From positions 3,921,001 through 3,985,000 of the forward strand of contig LT907983.1 of NCBI GenBank assembly GCA_900230115.1: 64,000 bases of DNA, in the 5' to 3' direction. Positions 55,914 through 64,000 of this stretch are shown here, in pieces (position 1 is the first letter of the stretch; every line of letters begins with the position of its first letter). The stretch comes from Spirosomataceae bacterium TFI 002 (GTDB lineage: Bacteria; Bacteroidota; Bacteroidia; Cytophagales; Spirosomataceae). The translations under genes and the position numbers were made by a program. The notes beneath the pieces were generated by a model. The model searched no databases, was not told the origin of the DNA, and saw only the letters and a program-made list of their open reading frames with translations.

Positions 55914-56624
55914 TTAAAACCAAGTGATTAATTCACTCAAAACGAGAAGGTGTCCAGCGTGATTTGGGTGATTTCCTTGGGACATGTAGTTCTCAATATT
56001 TTCGCCATCAACTGCTTTTGTTTTGAAAAGTTGGTAGCTATCTACAAAACCGATTTCATACTTCTCAGCAAGTTTTTTGATTTGAGCCGTGTGATCATCC
56101 AAAACTGTGTTTGACAATTTAAGATCTACTTGCATGTCCGGAGTAGGGCTAAGCAGAATGACCTTGATATCTTTTTTCAGGGCAAGTTTGATCATCTTTT
56201 CCCAAGACTTCTTTGCTTTTTCAAGACCAATTCGTCTGTCATTCAATGCGTAATCAATAAAAAGTACATCAGGCTTATGGTTCAATACTTCCTTTTTGAA
56301 CCTCTTAGCACCGCTTTCAGAATTTTCACCGCCGATAGCCGTATTAATTAGATTAATTACTGCGTAAGGATAAATTGCTTTTACAGCTTGGTGCAAAAGA
56401 AAAGGATAGGCTTCAAAAGTACTGACAATGGGTGTTTTGAAATATCCTGAAGGAACAGAATGCCCGTGAAATACCAAATTAATAGTTCTATTGGCAGGCC
56501 ATTTCACGTTTAGTTTTTCCTTAATGTCTTCTAAATAGGTATCTTGATTAGCAATTTGTTGACAAATGGCATTGCCACTTGACAACAAAAATAAAACAAC
56601 AAGAATTTTATTAATATTCGACAT
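55914..56624 (-). CDS. SGNH/GDSL-type hydrolase with variant catalytic blocks
   Basis: 236 residues from the ATG at 56624, with a signal peptide (ILVVLFLLSSGNAICQQ). Block I reads LVFHGHSVPSG instead of GDSL, block III is FIDYALNDRR (N-D present) and block V is GNHPNHAGH, where the usual Asp three residues before the His is a Gln. The Ser and His of a hydrolase remain. It is probably an esterase for carbohydrate or lipid; activity is uncertain. The start lies inside the 3' end of the TolC gene (14-nt overlap). Confidence 0.8.
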   Translation of the reverse strand: MSNINKILVVLFLLSSGNAICQQIANQDTYLEDIKEKLNVKWPANRTINLVFHGHSVPSGYFKTPIVSTFEAYPFLLHQAVKAIYPYAVINLINTAIGGENSESGAKRFKKEVLNHKPDVLFIDYALNDRRIGLEKAKKSWEKMIKLALKKDIKVILLSPTPDMQVDLKLSNTVLDDHTAQIKKLAEKYEIGFVDSYQLFKTKAVDGENIENYMSQGNHPNHAGHLLVLSELITWF

Positions 56625-57927
56625 CTTGAATTTTACCTGCAATATTATACACCTGAACCTCACTTAATTTTGCGTCAAACTTAGCTCGGTTACGAGCTGT
56701 AAGTGCATTTATAAGATTGGATTGAGCTTGACGAAAATCTGTTGAAGTGATTTGACCAAGACGGTAACGTTCTTCTGACCTTTGGAAGTTTAACCTACTT
56801 GTGATAACGTTTTGTTTCAAAGCATTCCAAATTTCTAATCGGTTTTGGTAAGTGGTCCAAGCATTTTCAAAATCTCTAATTGCTTGTTGGTAAACCAAAT
56901 CATAGTTGAATTCTCTACTCAATCTAGCGATTTTAGCATTTTGCTCCTGAATATTTCTTCTTCCTCCGTCAAATACATTCCAACTGACAGATAGATTGGT
57001 CGTAAGGCCATTTGAAGTAGCTCTCGATAGGAAAGATGCAGGGTTGTTATTACTCAAGTTAATTCCGTAATCACCATTCAAACTAACTGTTGGTAGTCTT
57101 GATGTAACTGTTAATTTTTCATCAATCTCGCTCAATTTAATATCCGATTTAGCCAATAGGATTTGGGTATTTTCATTTACTAATTCTTCCAAAAGCATAT
57201 CTTTCGATAATGTTCTAGCAAAAACCACATTGGTATCAACTCTAAAGTCTGCCAAGACATTGTTGTTGAGTACGAAATTTAGGTTATGCTTTGCATTGGC
57301 TAGCAATTGCTTTTGGTTAAGTACTGCGATGCTATCTGTGTTAACATCAACTTCTGCATTAGAGACATCTAATGAAGTACCTTTTCCATATTCGAAATTA
57401 ACTTTTGAACGCTCCAGTCTTTCTTTCGAAATACTTAAAATTTCAGTTAAGTTAAGGTAGTCACTCTCTATTCTTGCCGTTTCGTAATATGAGTTAAAGA
57501 CTTGAAAAAGTACACTTTCCAAAGCCAAACGAGCATTTATTTGAGAAGCTACAACACTTTGCTGGCCCCTTTCGAGGTTGTATTTTCGGTTATAACCATC
57601 AAAAAGTACGTAGTTGAGGTTTACCGCGGAATTGAGGCTATTAGAAGCAGCAAAGTTTAGACTTACTTCTCTTCCGTCTTGAAAGGATGCTTTGGAATTA
57701 TCTAGATTGTAATTTCCACCTGCACTAATATTAACTGTAGGCTTGTATCCGAAATTATCTTTATCAGCATTTCCTTCTGCTATCCTTATCGAGTTCTCGG
57801 CAATTTTGATGTTAAAGTTCTTTTCCATCGCTAATCCAATAGCTTCTTGCTTGCTCAATAGAGGCTGTGCAAGTGCATTGAGATTGATTGCTAAACCAAA
57901 AAATATTAGAAAATTAATTTTACGCAT
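56611..57927 (-). CDS. TolC-family outer-membrane efflux protein
   Basis: About 438 residues from the ATG at 57927. A signal peptide (INFLIFFGLAINLNALAQ) precedes two repeats of long α-helical coiled coils and short β-strands typical of TolC. NARLALESVLFQVFNSYYE and YQQAIRDFENAWTTYQNRLE are helical signatures. It is the outer channel of the RND pump made by the two genes upstream; it overlaps the RND stop by 8 nt. Confidence 0.92.
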   Translation of the reverse strand: MRKINFLIFFGLAINLNALAQPLLSKQEAIGLAMEKNFNIKIAENSIRIAEGNADKDNFGYKPTVNISAGGNYNLDNSKASFQDGREVSLNFAASNSLNSAVNLNYVLFDGYNRKYNLERGQQSVVASQINARLALESVLFQVFNSYYETARIESDYLNLTEILSISKERLERSKVNFEYGKGTSLDVSNAEVDVNTDSIAVLNQKQLLANAKHNLNFVLNNNVLADFRVDTNVVFARTLSKDMLLEELVNENTQILLAKSDIKLSEIDEKLTVTSRLPTVSLNGDYGINLSNNNPASFLSRATSNGLTTNLSVSWNVFDGGRRNIQEQNAKIARLSREFNYDLVYQQAIRDFENAWTTYQNRLEIWNALKQNVITSRLNFQRSEERYRLGQITSTDFRQAQSNLINALTARNRAKFDAKLSEVQVYNIAGKIQDVEY

Positions 57928-60900
57928 GAACTTCAGCTTTTGTTTCAATTACGGCTCTCTCCACCTCTTCTTTACTTATTTCTTTACCTGTGAGAAGCCA
58001 TTTGAAATTTACTTTTAAGAAATTACTGGTTGATAATAAAATGGGAAGGAACAACAGCGTTAATACCGTTGCAACTCCAATACCGTAGGCAATAGAAATA
58101 GCCATTGGAATTAAGAATTGTGCTTGTCTACTTGTTTCGAAAATAAGTGGAGCAAGACCTGCCACTGTGGTAAGAGAAGTAAGAAAAATCGCTCTAAATC
58201 TCGATGAACCAGCTAAGAGTAAGGCTTCGTCAAATTCCATTCCCTCTTTCAAGTAGGAATTGAACTTACCAATGAGTACCAACCCATCATTAACCATGAT
58301 ACCGATTAGAGCAATGATACCCAGTGCTGATAAAATATTGATTGGGAAATCGTGTAGCCAGTGTCCCCACGCTATACCAATTAGGCTTAGCGGGATCATG
58401 AAAAGCAAAAGTGCTGGCTGACTATATGACCTAAAAGTAAAGGCAATAGTCATGTACATGAGAAACAAAACGATAGGAATTACTATCTGAGCAGAAGCAA
58501 TTAATTTGTTCGATTCTCTATTTTGACCTTCATATTGTGCTGATACACTTGGATACTTTGCCTGAATCTCTGGCATAATCTTGTTCTCAATATTATCAAG
58601 AATGTCAATTACACTCGCCTTAGGGTCTTTGAGATCTGCTGAAACCTGAATTTCTCTTCTTCCCTCAAGGTGATTGATAGCAATTTCACCTCTTTCAATA
58701 GTGTAAGTTGCTATTTCGGCAAATGGAACTCGTTCACCGGTTGGTGTTTGAATTTTCATTTTGTCAAGGTTGTGAATACTTGATCTATCGCTCAAGTCAT
58801 ATCTCACCCAAACCTTTATTTCGTCTTGCCCTCGCTGGAAACGTTGAGCTTGCACACCAAAAAATGCACTCCTTACTTGGCTCATTACGTTTTGAGTATT
58901 GAGACCTAGTGGGAAAGCACTTGGTTTAAGCTTAATGCTAATTTCCTTGATACCTTTTGGGTCATTGTCAGTGATGTCCTTAAGGATAGGGTTTTCATAA
59001 ATTGCTGCCTTTAAAGCTTCCTTTGCCGCTTTTAGTTCAACAATGTTATTTCCCAAAAGTGAAACTGAAACTGGGCTTCCTCCAAAGTTACCACCAGAGC
59101 CAAAAGTAAGTTGCTCCACGCCATATACAGGCCCCACACTATCTCTAAGTGCATTCGCAATTTCTGGCGAACCAAATAAGCGAGACTCACCTGGAAGTAG
59201 ATTGACAACTAAACCTCCGTTTGCAGATCCTGGCCCAATTGTTTTTATTATGTTTTCTACTATTTGATCCTCAGTTCCTTGCTTTTCGGTGAAGATCTCA
59301 TTGATTTCCCATGCTTTCTTTTCAACATAAGTAAGTATGGAGTCGGTAATTGCAACATTGGTACCTTCAGCCATTTTAAGATTAATACTTAATCTGTCAC
59401 TGGCAACATTTGGGAAAAATGCTCTTCGGATTATACCACCGTTAATTGCTCCAATTGTAAGCATGAACAAACCTAGAAATACACTTACTACAAGTAATTT
59501 GTACTTCAGGGAGAACTTAAAAACAGGCATGTAGATTCGATCCCTAAGAAAAGTTATGATCTTATCTCCAATTTTATTGATATCTCTCAGTGTTGCGAAA
59601 ACAAGTGCAATACCAGTCTTCTTTACCGTATTGTCACGCTTCTCTAATGCTTTGGAGTGAGCCAAGTGGGCGGGTAGAATGATCAATGCCTCTATAAGTG
59701 AAACAGTCAATGTAAGAATTACAATAACCGAAACCTCTCCAAAAAACTCACCGATTCTACTGTCCAAAAAGAGGAATGTTCCAAAAGCTAACAACGTGGT
59801 AATAATGGCCGAAACGATTGAAGGTAAAACCTCCATGGTTCCATCCACAGCTGCTTGGACTTTTGACTTCCCTTTTTCAAACTGATCATAAATGTTTTCA
59901 GCAATTACGATACCATCATCCACGAGGATACCAATTACGATGATCATTCCAAATAATGAAAGTACATTGACTGTTACATTAAAGAGAGGTGCGAAAATGA
60001 ACATACCTAAAAAAGAAATTGGTAGTCCAGCAGCAACCCAAAATGCCAAACGGGTATTAAGGAACAATGACAAGAATATAAGCACCAAAAGCATCCCGAT
60101 TGCAGCATTTTCTGCTAGCAATTCGGTTCTTTGATTCAATGTAATAGAAGCATCACGCGTGATGGATAGCTGGACATTGTCATTTTTCTCATTGAAATCA
60201 GCTACATATGCTTTTACCTTATCTGCAGTGCTAATAAGATCTTCATCGTTGGTGTTGGAGATTGCAACATCTACAGCCAAGTTACCATTGAAATAACTTG
60301 CATTTGGTGTTTCGGAGAACCTATCTCTCACATCTGCAATGTCCCTTAGTCTAATAACCGTACCATTAGGATTACTTCTTACGATCAGTTTATCGAGTTC
60401 GCTTGCAACATAGTTTCTTCCATTTGCACGAATAAGATATTCTTCTTGCGAGGTTTTAATGTTTCCTCCTGTAACAAGTATGTTTTCCCTTGAAACCGTC
60501 TGAGATACTTCTTGAAAAGATAAATTGTAAGCAAGTAGGTCTTTCTCTCTTACCGCAATTTCAATTTCCTCTAATGGGTAGCCATCAATTACGATCTGCG
60601 ATATGCCATCCATTGCACGAAGGTCGTTTTCAATTCCTCTAGCAATGGTTTTGAGGGTTTTTAGAGGGATATTGTTACCACTAATAGAGAAGTTGATAGT
60701 TTCTCTTATGTTTTCGGTTTTTGCAACAACCAGAGGTTCCATTCCAGTAGGGAAGGAAGGAACTCTATCTACGGCATTTTTAACCTCAGCAACAATAACA
60801 TCAATGTTTTCGCCTTTCAAAATCTCTACAGTAACCATTCCGCTACTTTCCCTAGATACAGAAGTTACTCTATCCACACCAACAAGCCCCTTGAGGTTGT

Positions 60901-61108
60901 CTTCTATTTTTAGAATAACACCTTCCTCTATTTCTTGAGGAGAAGCTCCAGGGTAGGCTGCAGAAATAGTGATGATTTTAGATTCTACGAGCGGGAAGTA
61001 AGATGACTTTAAGCTGGTAAATCCAAAATATCCAAAGATCACAAAAGCTGCAATAACTACATTTACTGCAACTGGGTACTTTATGAAATACTCAATTATT
61101 TTCCTCAT
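57920..61108 (-). CDS. RND-family efflux permease
   Basis: 1062 residues with the RND layout of 12 helices and two large periplasmic loops. The proton-relay region in helix 4 is GILVDDGIVIAENIYDQ with the Asp pair; the helix-10 counterpart is GIMVNDGLVLIGKFNSYL, where the Lys of AcrB is Asn. AYPGASPQEIEEGVILKIED near the start is typical. It exports hydrophobic compounds or metals; the substrate class is uncertain. The ATG overlaps the adaptor stop by 4 nt. Confidence 0.94.
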   Translation of the reverse strand: MRKIIEYFIKYPVAVNVVIAAFVIFGYFGFTSLKSSYFPLVESKIITISAAYPGASPQEIEEGVILKIEDNLKGLVGVDRVTSVSRESSGMVTVEILKGENIDVIVAEVKNAVDRVPSFPTGMEPLVVAKTENIRETINFSISGNNIPLKTLKTIARGIENDLRAMDGISQIVIDGYPLEEIEIAVREKDLLAYNLSFQEVSQTVSRENILVTGGNIKTSQEEYLIRANGRNYVASELDKLIVRSNPNGTVIRLRDIADVRDRFSETPNASYFNGNLAVDVAISNTNDEDLISTADKVKAYVADFNEKNDNVQLSITRDASITLNQRTELLAENAAIGMLLVLIFLSLFLNTRLAFWVAAGLPISFLGMFIFAPLFNVTVNVLSLFGMIIVIGILVDDGIVIAENIYDQFEKGKSKVQAAVDGTMEVLPSIVSAIITTLLAFGTFLFLDSRIGEFFGEVSVIVILTLTVSLIEALIILPAHLAHSKALEKRDNTVKKTGIALVFATLRDINKIGDKIITFLRDRIYMPVFKFSLKYKLLVVSVFLGLFMLTIGAINGGIIRRAFFPNVASDRLSINLKMAEGTNVAITDSILTYVEKKAWEINEIFTEKQGTEDQIVENIIKTIGPGSANGGLVVNLLPGESRLFGSPEIANALRDSVGPVYGVEQLTFGSGGNFGGSPVSVSLLGNNIVELKAAKEALKAAIYENPILKDITDNDPKGIKEISIKLKPSAFPLGLNTQNVMSQVRSAFFGVQAQRFQRGQDEIKVWVRYDLSDRSSIHNLDKMKIQTPTGERVPFAEIATYTIERGEIAINHLEGRREIQVSADLKDPKASVIDILDNIENKIMPEIQAKYPSVSAQYEGQNRESNKLIASAQIVIPIVLFLMYMTIAFTFRSYSQPALLLFMIPLSLIGIAWGHWLHDFPINILSALGIIALIGIMVNDGLVLIGKFNSYLKEGMEFDEALLLAGSSRFRAIFLTSLTTVAGLAPLIFETSRQAQFLIPMAISIAYGIGVATVLTLLFLPILLSTSNFLKVNFKWLLTGKEISKEEVERAVIETKAEVHA

Positions 61109-62226
61109 TGGGCAATTTCATTTTGTTTTTTAACGATCATTCCATCATATGCTCCTGGAATTGCTTTAGTAAGAATTTCTGTACCATTTGCCAAACCTCT
61201 TATCATGACGAGTTTGTCCGTAAAGTGCACTGGTTGAATTTGCTCAGAAGTAAGGACGCTATCATTTTTTACTACAAAAACATGATCTTCGTTAAATAGT
61301 AAGCTTCTTGAGATTTCAATAACATTAGGCTCAGAATTAGCACTTATAGTTGCTTCAAGAAATTGTCCTTCTGTAAGTCCCGAACCACTAATTTGAATAA
61401 ATGCCTGTACCGTTTGAGTAGCTGGGTTAATTACGCCGTTGATTCTTTTGATAAACCCTGGCCATGATTTCTCCCCATTAAGGTCTTTTACGCTTACTCG
61501 TTTCCCTACTGTGAGGTATTTCAAGTATTCGGCGTTGATATTCGCTTCTAGTTCAAATACGTTGGTGTTGATAAGAGTCCCAAGCTTTTGACCTGATCTT
61601 ATCAATGTACCTTGCTCTACTAAAGCTTCGGTCAATATCCCAGAGAAAGGAGCATATATCTTGTATTTTCTCATTCTTTCCTCTAGGTTTTTTATAGAGT
61701 AAAAGTTTGAAACGATTTGATTACCATTGATATAGTATTTCTCTTTTTCATTCAATGGCTTTGGCAAGTCTTTGATGTTTTGCTGAATATCAAAATTGTC
61801 AAGATATTTTTGCCACTGACTGAAAGATGCCGGATAGTCAAACTTGAGATCAGGCATGATTTTGACAATATTGTCGTAAAGGATACTTCGTTGGGCAACT
61901 AAGCTAGAATAAAACTCTTGAGAGTCCATACTTAATAGAAGGTCACCTTTGGCAAATCTTTGACCAGGTTTAAAGGCCTTCGAAGAGGGTTGAAACACTC
62001 CTTGAACTTCGGAGAAAAGCTCGATTCTTTCTTGAGCTTTTATGGTTCCATTGGTTTCAACTGTAATGGAAATGTCCTCATTGATAACCGGTTTTACGTA
62101 GGCTAAATTGGTTGTTTTGTTGGGTTTGCCTTTTGGCTCCGTTTTACTATTCCCTATTTTTTGGGAAAGGAAATAGGCACCAACCAAAAGTGCGATTCCT
62201 AAGACAATACTTATTGCTAATCTCAT
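61105..62226 (-). CDS. RND efflux periplasmic adaptor
   Basis: 373 residues. One N-terminal membrane helix (AISIVLGIALLVGAYFLS) serves as anchor; a barrel-sandwich hybrid follows (ETNGTIKAQERIELFSEVQG, FAKGDLLLSMDSQEFY, YAPFSGILTEALVEQGTLIR), then β-barrel and MP-proximal domains (LTEGQFLEATI). It joins the RND pump to TolC. It is the first gene of the adaptor-RND-TolC-SGNH operon (adaptor and RND overlap ATGA). Confidence 0.93.
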   Translation of the reverse strand: MRLAISIVLGIALLVGAYFLSQKIGNSKTEPKGKPNKTTNLAYVKPVINEDISITVETNGTIKAQERIELFSEVQGVFQPSSKAFKPGQRFAKGDLLLSMDSQEFYSSLVAQRSILYDNIVKIMPDLKFDYPASFSQWQKYLDNFDIQQNIKDLPKPLNEKEKYYINGNQIVSNFYSIKNLEERMRKYKIYAPFSGILTEALVEQGTLIRSGQKLGTLINTNVFELEANINAEYLKYLTVGKRVSVKDLNGEKSWPGFIKRINGVINPATQTVQAFIQISGSGLTEGQFLEATISANSEPNVIEISRSLLFNEDHVFVVKNDSVLTSEQIQPVHFTDKLVMIRGLANGTEILTKAIPGAYDGMIVKKQNEIAQ

Positions 62227-62290
62227 TTAATACAAACAAGTTTTGATTTGAAAGTTTTTGTACGACTCATTTTAGAGTCTGCTGTAAGGT

Positions 62291-62304
62291 AGCGAAGTTG
62301 AGAA
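62291..62304. repeat. 14-bp dispersed repeat, copy 2
   Basis: AGCGAAGTTGAGAA, identical to 4107-4120 and also intergenic. Confidence 0.4.
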
Positions 62305-62391
62305 AAATGTTGCCTTTCGTTTTAATAACTATTTGAATATTTAGCTCAAAAGTCAATATCGCCAAAGAAATCTTTAAATAATACAATTGGG

Positions 62392-62415
62392 TAAAAGGCG
62401 AATTTGTGCCTTTTA
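62392..62415. repeat. Hairpin with an 8-bp stem and a 12-mer shared with the window end
   Basis: TAAAAGGC and GCCTTTTA pair around GAATTTGT. CGAATTTGTGCC (62399-62410) is the exact reverse complement of 63974-63985. It could be a terminator-like relic or part of a dispersed palindromic element. Confidence 0.4.
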
Positions 62416-62623
62416 GTAATCTCAAAGCTGCTAAAAAAGCATTTTAAGGGAGTGTATTCTTATCAAGACTTGGTTGAAAAATAAGAGGCTAATGTTATCT
62501 TGAATTTGTGAAATAGAACGGATATTGAAATAAAACATATAAATAACTCTATCTAAAAGCCTTTCGGAATGAATTTATGCTCTTTCTTAATTATCTTGCA
62601 GTTCATATGACTTTTTTTTCGGA

Positions 62624-63937
62624 ATGGGATTTAAAAAAAATCAGCAAAAAATAATCAATGCTTGGTGCATGTATGATTGGGCCAATTCTGTTCACAACCT
62701 AGTTATCACATCTGTAATTTTTCCTATTTATTACCACGCCAATGCAGTGAATGAGCAAGGTGGTGATATGGTTAACTTCTTAGGTTTCGAAGTCAATAAT
62801 GATGTACTGTATTCTTACACATTGTCCGCCGCAACGCTGATTTTGGTTATTTTGAATCCCTTACTTACCGGCATTGCAGATTATAGCGGTAGGCGAAAGA
62901 TGTTTATGAAGTTCTTTTGCTACTTGGGAGCACTGAGTTGCGTTTATTTCTTCTTTTTTACGACGGGAAATATCACAGGAGCCATATTTGCCTTTGGACT
63001 TTCGATGATAGGCTGGGGAGGCTCGGTTGTTTTCTATAATTCTTTCTTGCCAGATATTGTCACTGAAGATAGACTGGATAAAACATCCGCAAGAGGATTT
63101 GCTTTTGGTTACGTTGGAAGCGTGATATTACTGCTTTTTAACCTTTCCCTGATAATGAAACCTGAGCTGTATGGTCTAAGTCAAGCAGACTCCGATAGTG
63201 GTTTTACATCCAGAATTGCATTTATTTTAGTGGGAGTATGGTGGGCAGTTTTTGCACAGATTCCTTTTTATTATTTACCAAAAGACGAAAGTAAGCCTTT
63301 TGAGTTAGCATGGGTTTCTAAGGGATTCGAAGAAGTTCAAAAAGTATTTAAAGAGGTTCAAAAACGAAATTTGCTAAAGAGGTTTTTAGCTGCTTTTTTC
63401 GTTTATGACATGGGCGTGATGACTGTTATTTACATAGCAGCCATATTTGCTGATAAAGAACTTAAGATACCAACAACGGGATTGATCGTAACTATATTAC
63501 TAATTCAATTTGTAGCTATACCTGGGTCGTATTTGGCATCGTGGTTGTCAAAGAAATTTGGTAATACGATAGCACTTAGAATAGAAATTGCGATTTGGGC
63601 TGCAGTGACACTCGGAGCTTATTTTACAACAACTGCCGAACAATTTTATGTTATTGCGGCGTTTGTTGGATTGGTGATGGGTGGGATTCAGTCACTATCC
63701 AGATCAACTTATGCTAAGTTAATTCCAGATAATACAGATGATACAGCATCGTATTTCGGGTTTTATGACATAACAGAAAAAATGGCGACATTTTTAGGAA
63801 CGCTTATGTTTGGGGCAATTATTCAAGCCACAGGAAGTATGCGGAACTCGGTTCTCTTAATTTTGATTCTATTTGTAGTAGGGTTTGTTTTACTCACTCG
63901 CATTCCCTCTAAAACAATTTATAAAGACCTAGATTGA
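62624..63937 (+). CDS. UMF1-type MFS transporter
   Basis: 437 residues with about 12 helices. It opens INAWCMYDWANSVHNLVITS and continues VIFPIYYH, the clear signature of the UMF1/Atg22-like branch of the MFS. GIADYSGRRKMFM is the loop 2-3 motif and GGIQSLSRSTYAKLIP lies near helix 10. Related proteins in fungi release amino acids from the vacuole; the bacterial substrate is unknown. It is divergent from the RND operon, with 397 bp between. Confidence 0.9.
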   Translation: MGFKKNQQKIINAWCMYDWANSVHNLVITSVIFPIYYHANAVNEQGGDMVNFLGFEVNNDVLYSYTLSAATLILVILNPLLTGIADYSGRRKMFMKFFCYLGALSCVYFFFFTTGNITGAIFAFGLSMIGWGGSVVFYNSFLPDIVTEDRLDKTSARGFAFGYVGSVILLLFNLSLIMKPELYGLSQADSDSGFTSRIAFILVGVWWAVFAQIPFYYLPKDESKPFELAWVSKGFEEVQKVFKEVQKRNLLKRFLAAFFVYDMGVMTVIYIAAIFADKELKIPTTGLIVTILLIQFVAIPGSYLASWLSKKFGNTIALRIEIAIWAAVTLGAYFTTTAEQFYVIAAFVGLVMGGIQSLSRSTYAKLIPDNTDDTASYFGFYDITEKMATFLGTLMFGAIIQATGSMRNSVLLILILFVVGFVLLTRIPSKTIYKDLD

Positions 63938-63975
63938 AATATTTAATTGTTGATCTAAATATTGAATTGAACGGG

Positions 63976-63993
63976 CACAAATTCGGATTTGTG
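63976..63993. repeat. Palindrome at the right edge
   Basis: CACAAAT-TCGG-ATTTGTG, a 7-bp stem 38 bp after the last stop codon; no T-run follows. The flanks GAACGGG and GAACGAGC suggest a larger dispersed element cut by the window end. Confidence 0.4.
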
Positions 63994-64000
63994 AACGAGC

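Larger units (their letters stand above)
62227..62623. other. 397-bp intergenic region between divergent transporters
   Basis: AT-rich. It holds the second copy of AGCGAAGTTGAGAA (62291-62304), the hairpin at 62392-62415 and no ORF worth calling. No exact TAnnTTTG box was found for either flanking gene. Confidence 0.5.

Noticed and set aside
58708-60938. Plus-strand ORFs inside the RND permease gene
   Set aside because: Antisense shadows; the minus-strand reading frame is a full-length RND protein.

Overview
The window is a low-GC stretch of a Bacteroidota chromosome, most likely order Cytophagales. The evidence is SprA (the giant type IX secretion/gliding pore), GldF, a secreted enzyme with a T9SS sorting domain, DUF4199 proteins, several OmpA-family envelope proteins, and promoters of the TTG-N18..21-TAnnTTTG type instead of sigma70 boxes. 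Shine-Dalgarno sequences are weak and TTG starts are common. I see no phage, insertion sequence, CRISPR array, tRNA or rRNA. Most genes are ordinary chromosomal genes.

Region 1 (1-9.7 kb) holds the 5' part of a MeaB-type GTPase, an SDR oxidoreductase, an M20 peptidase, yjjX-ispD, queA and a five-gene run: dihydroorotase-like, two DUF4199 proteins, gldF, phzF. gcvH lies directly upstream of that run. Region 2 (9.9-18.8 kb) is sprA followed outward by ruvA and a secreted rhodanese/thioredoxin protein. Region 3 (18.9-22 kb) reads rightward: enolase, a DivIC/FtsB-like protein, a low-molecular-weight phosphatase and a helical protein. Region 4 (22-28.5 kb) reads leftward: a class A PBP with msrB, then a deacetylase, polyphosphate-glucokinase, DUF1801 protein, Tag, and a PNPOx-like protein divergent from a MocR regulator.

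Region 5 (30-37.6 kb) has a secreted sugar dehydrogenase with PKD and T9SS domains, an Fe-alcohol dehydrogenase, a NUDIX hydrolase, a GH113-like hydrolase coupled to a LamG-OmpA protein, and an MFS transporter. The transporter sits behind a short leader ORF and an intrinsic terminator. Region 6 (37.8-50.5 kb) is envelope glycan biology: a GT39 enzyme, an unknown membrane protein, an acyltransferase and a 60-residue protein linked by one-base stop/start overlaps; two large OmpA proteins; a DUF922-like predicted protease; and a flippase-like/GT2/deacetylase operon. Region 7 (50.5-64 kb) has ruvC, a Tat-type Gfo/Idh/MocA oxidoreductase, a large zinc protease, a SGNH hydrolase, a complete tripartite RND efflux operon and a UMF1-type MFS transporter.

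The most interesting signals are: (a) promoter, 24-codon leader ORF and intrinsic terminator directly before the MFS gene, a candidate attenuator; (b) four intrinsic terminators that end within about 20 nt of the start codon of the next co-directional gene; (c) three enzyme-family proteins lacking key residues (dihydroorotase, M20 peptidase, rhodanese); (d) an open transmembrane-encoding frame directly after the SDR stop codon.
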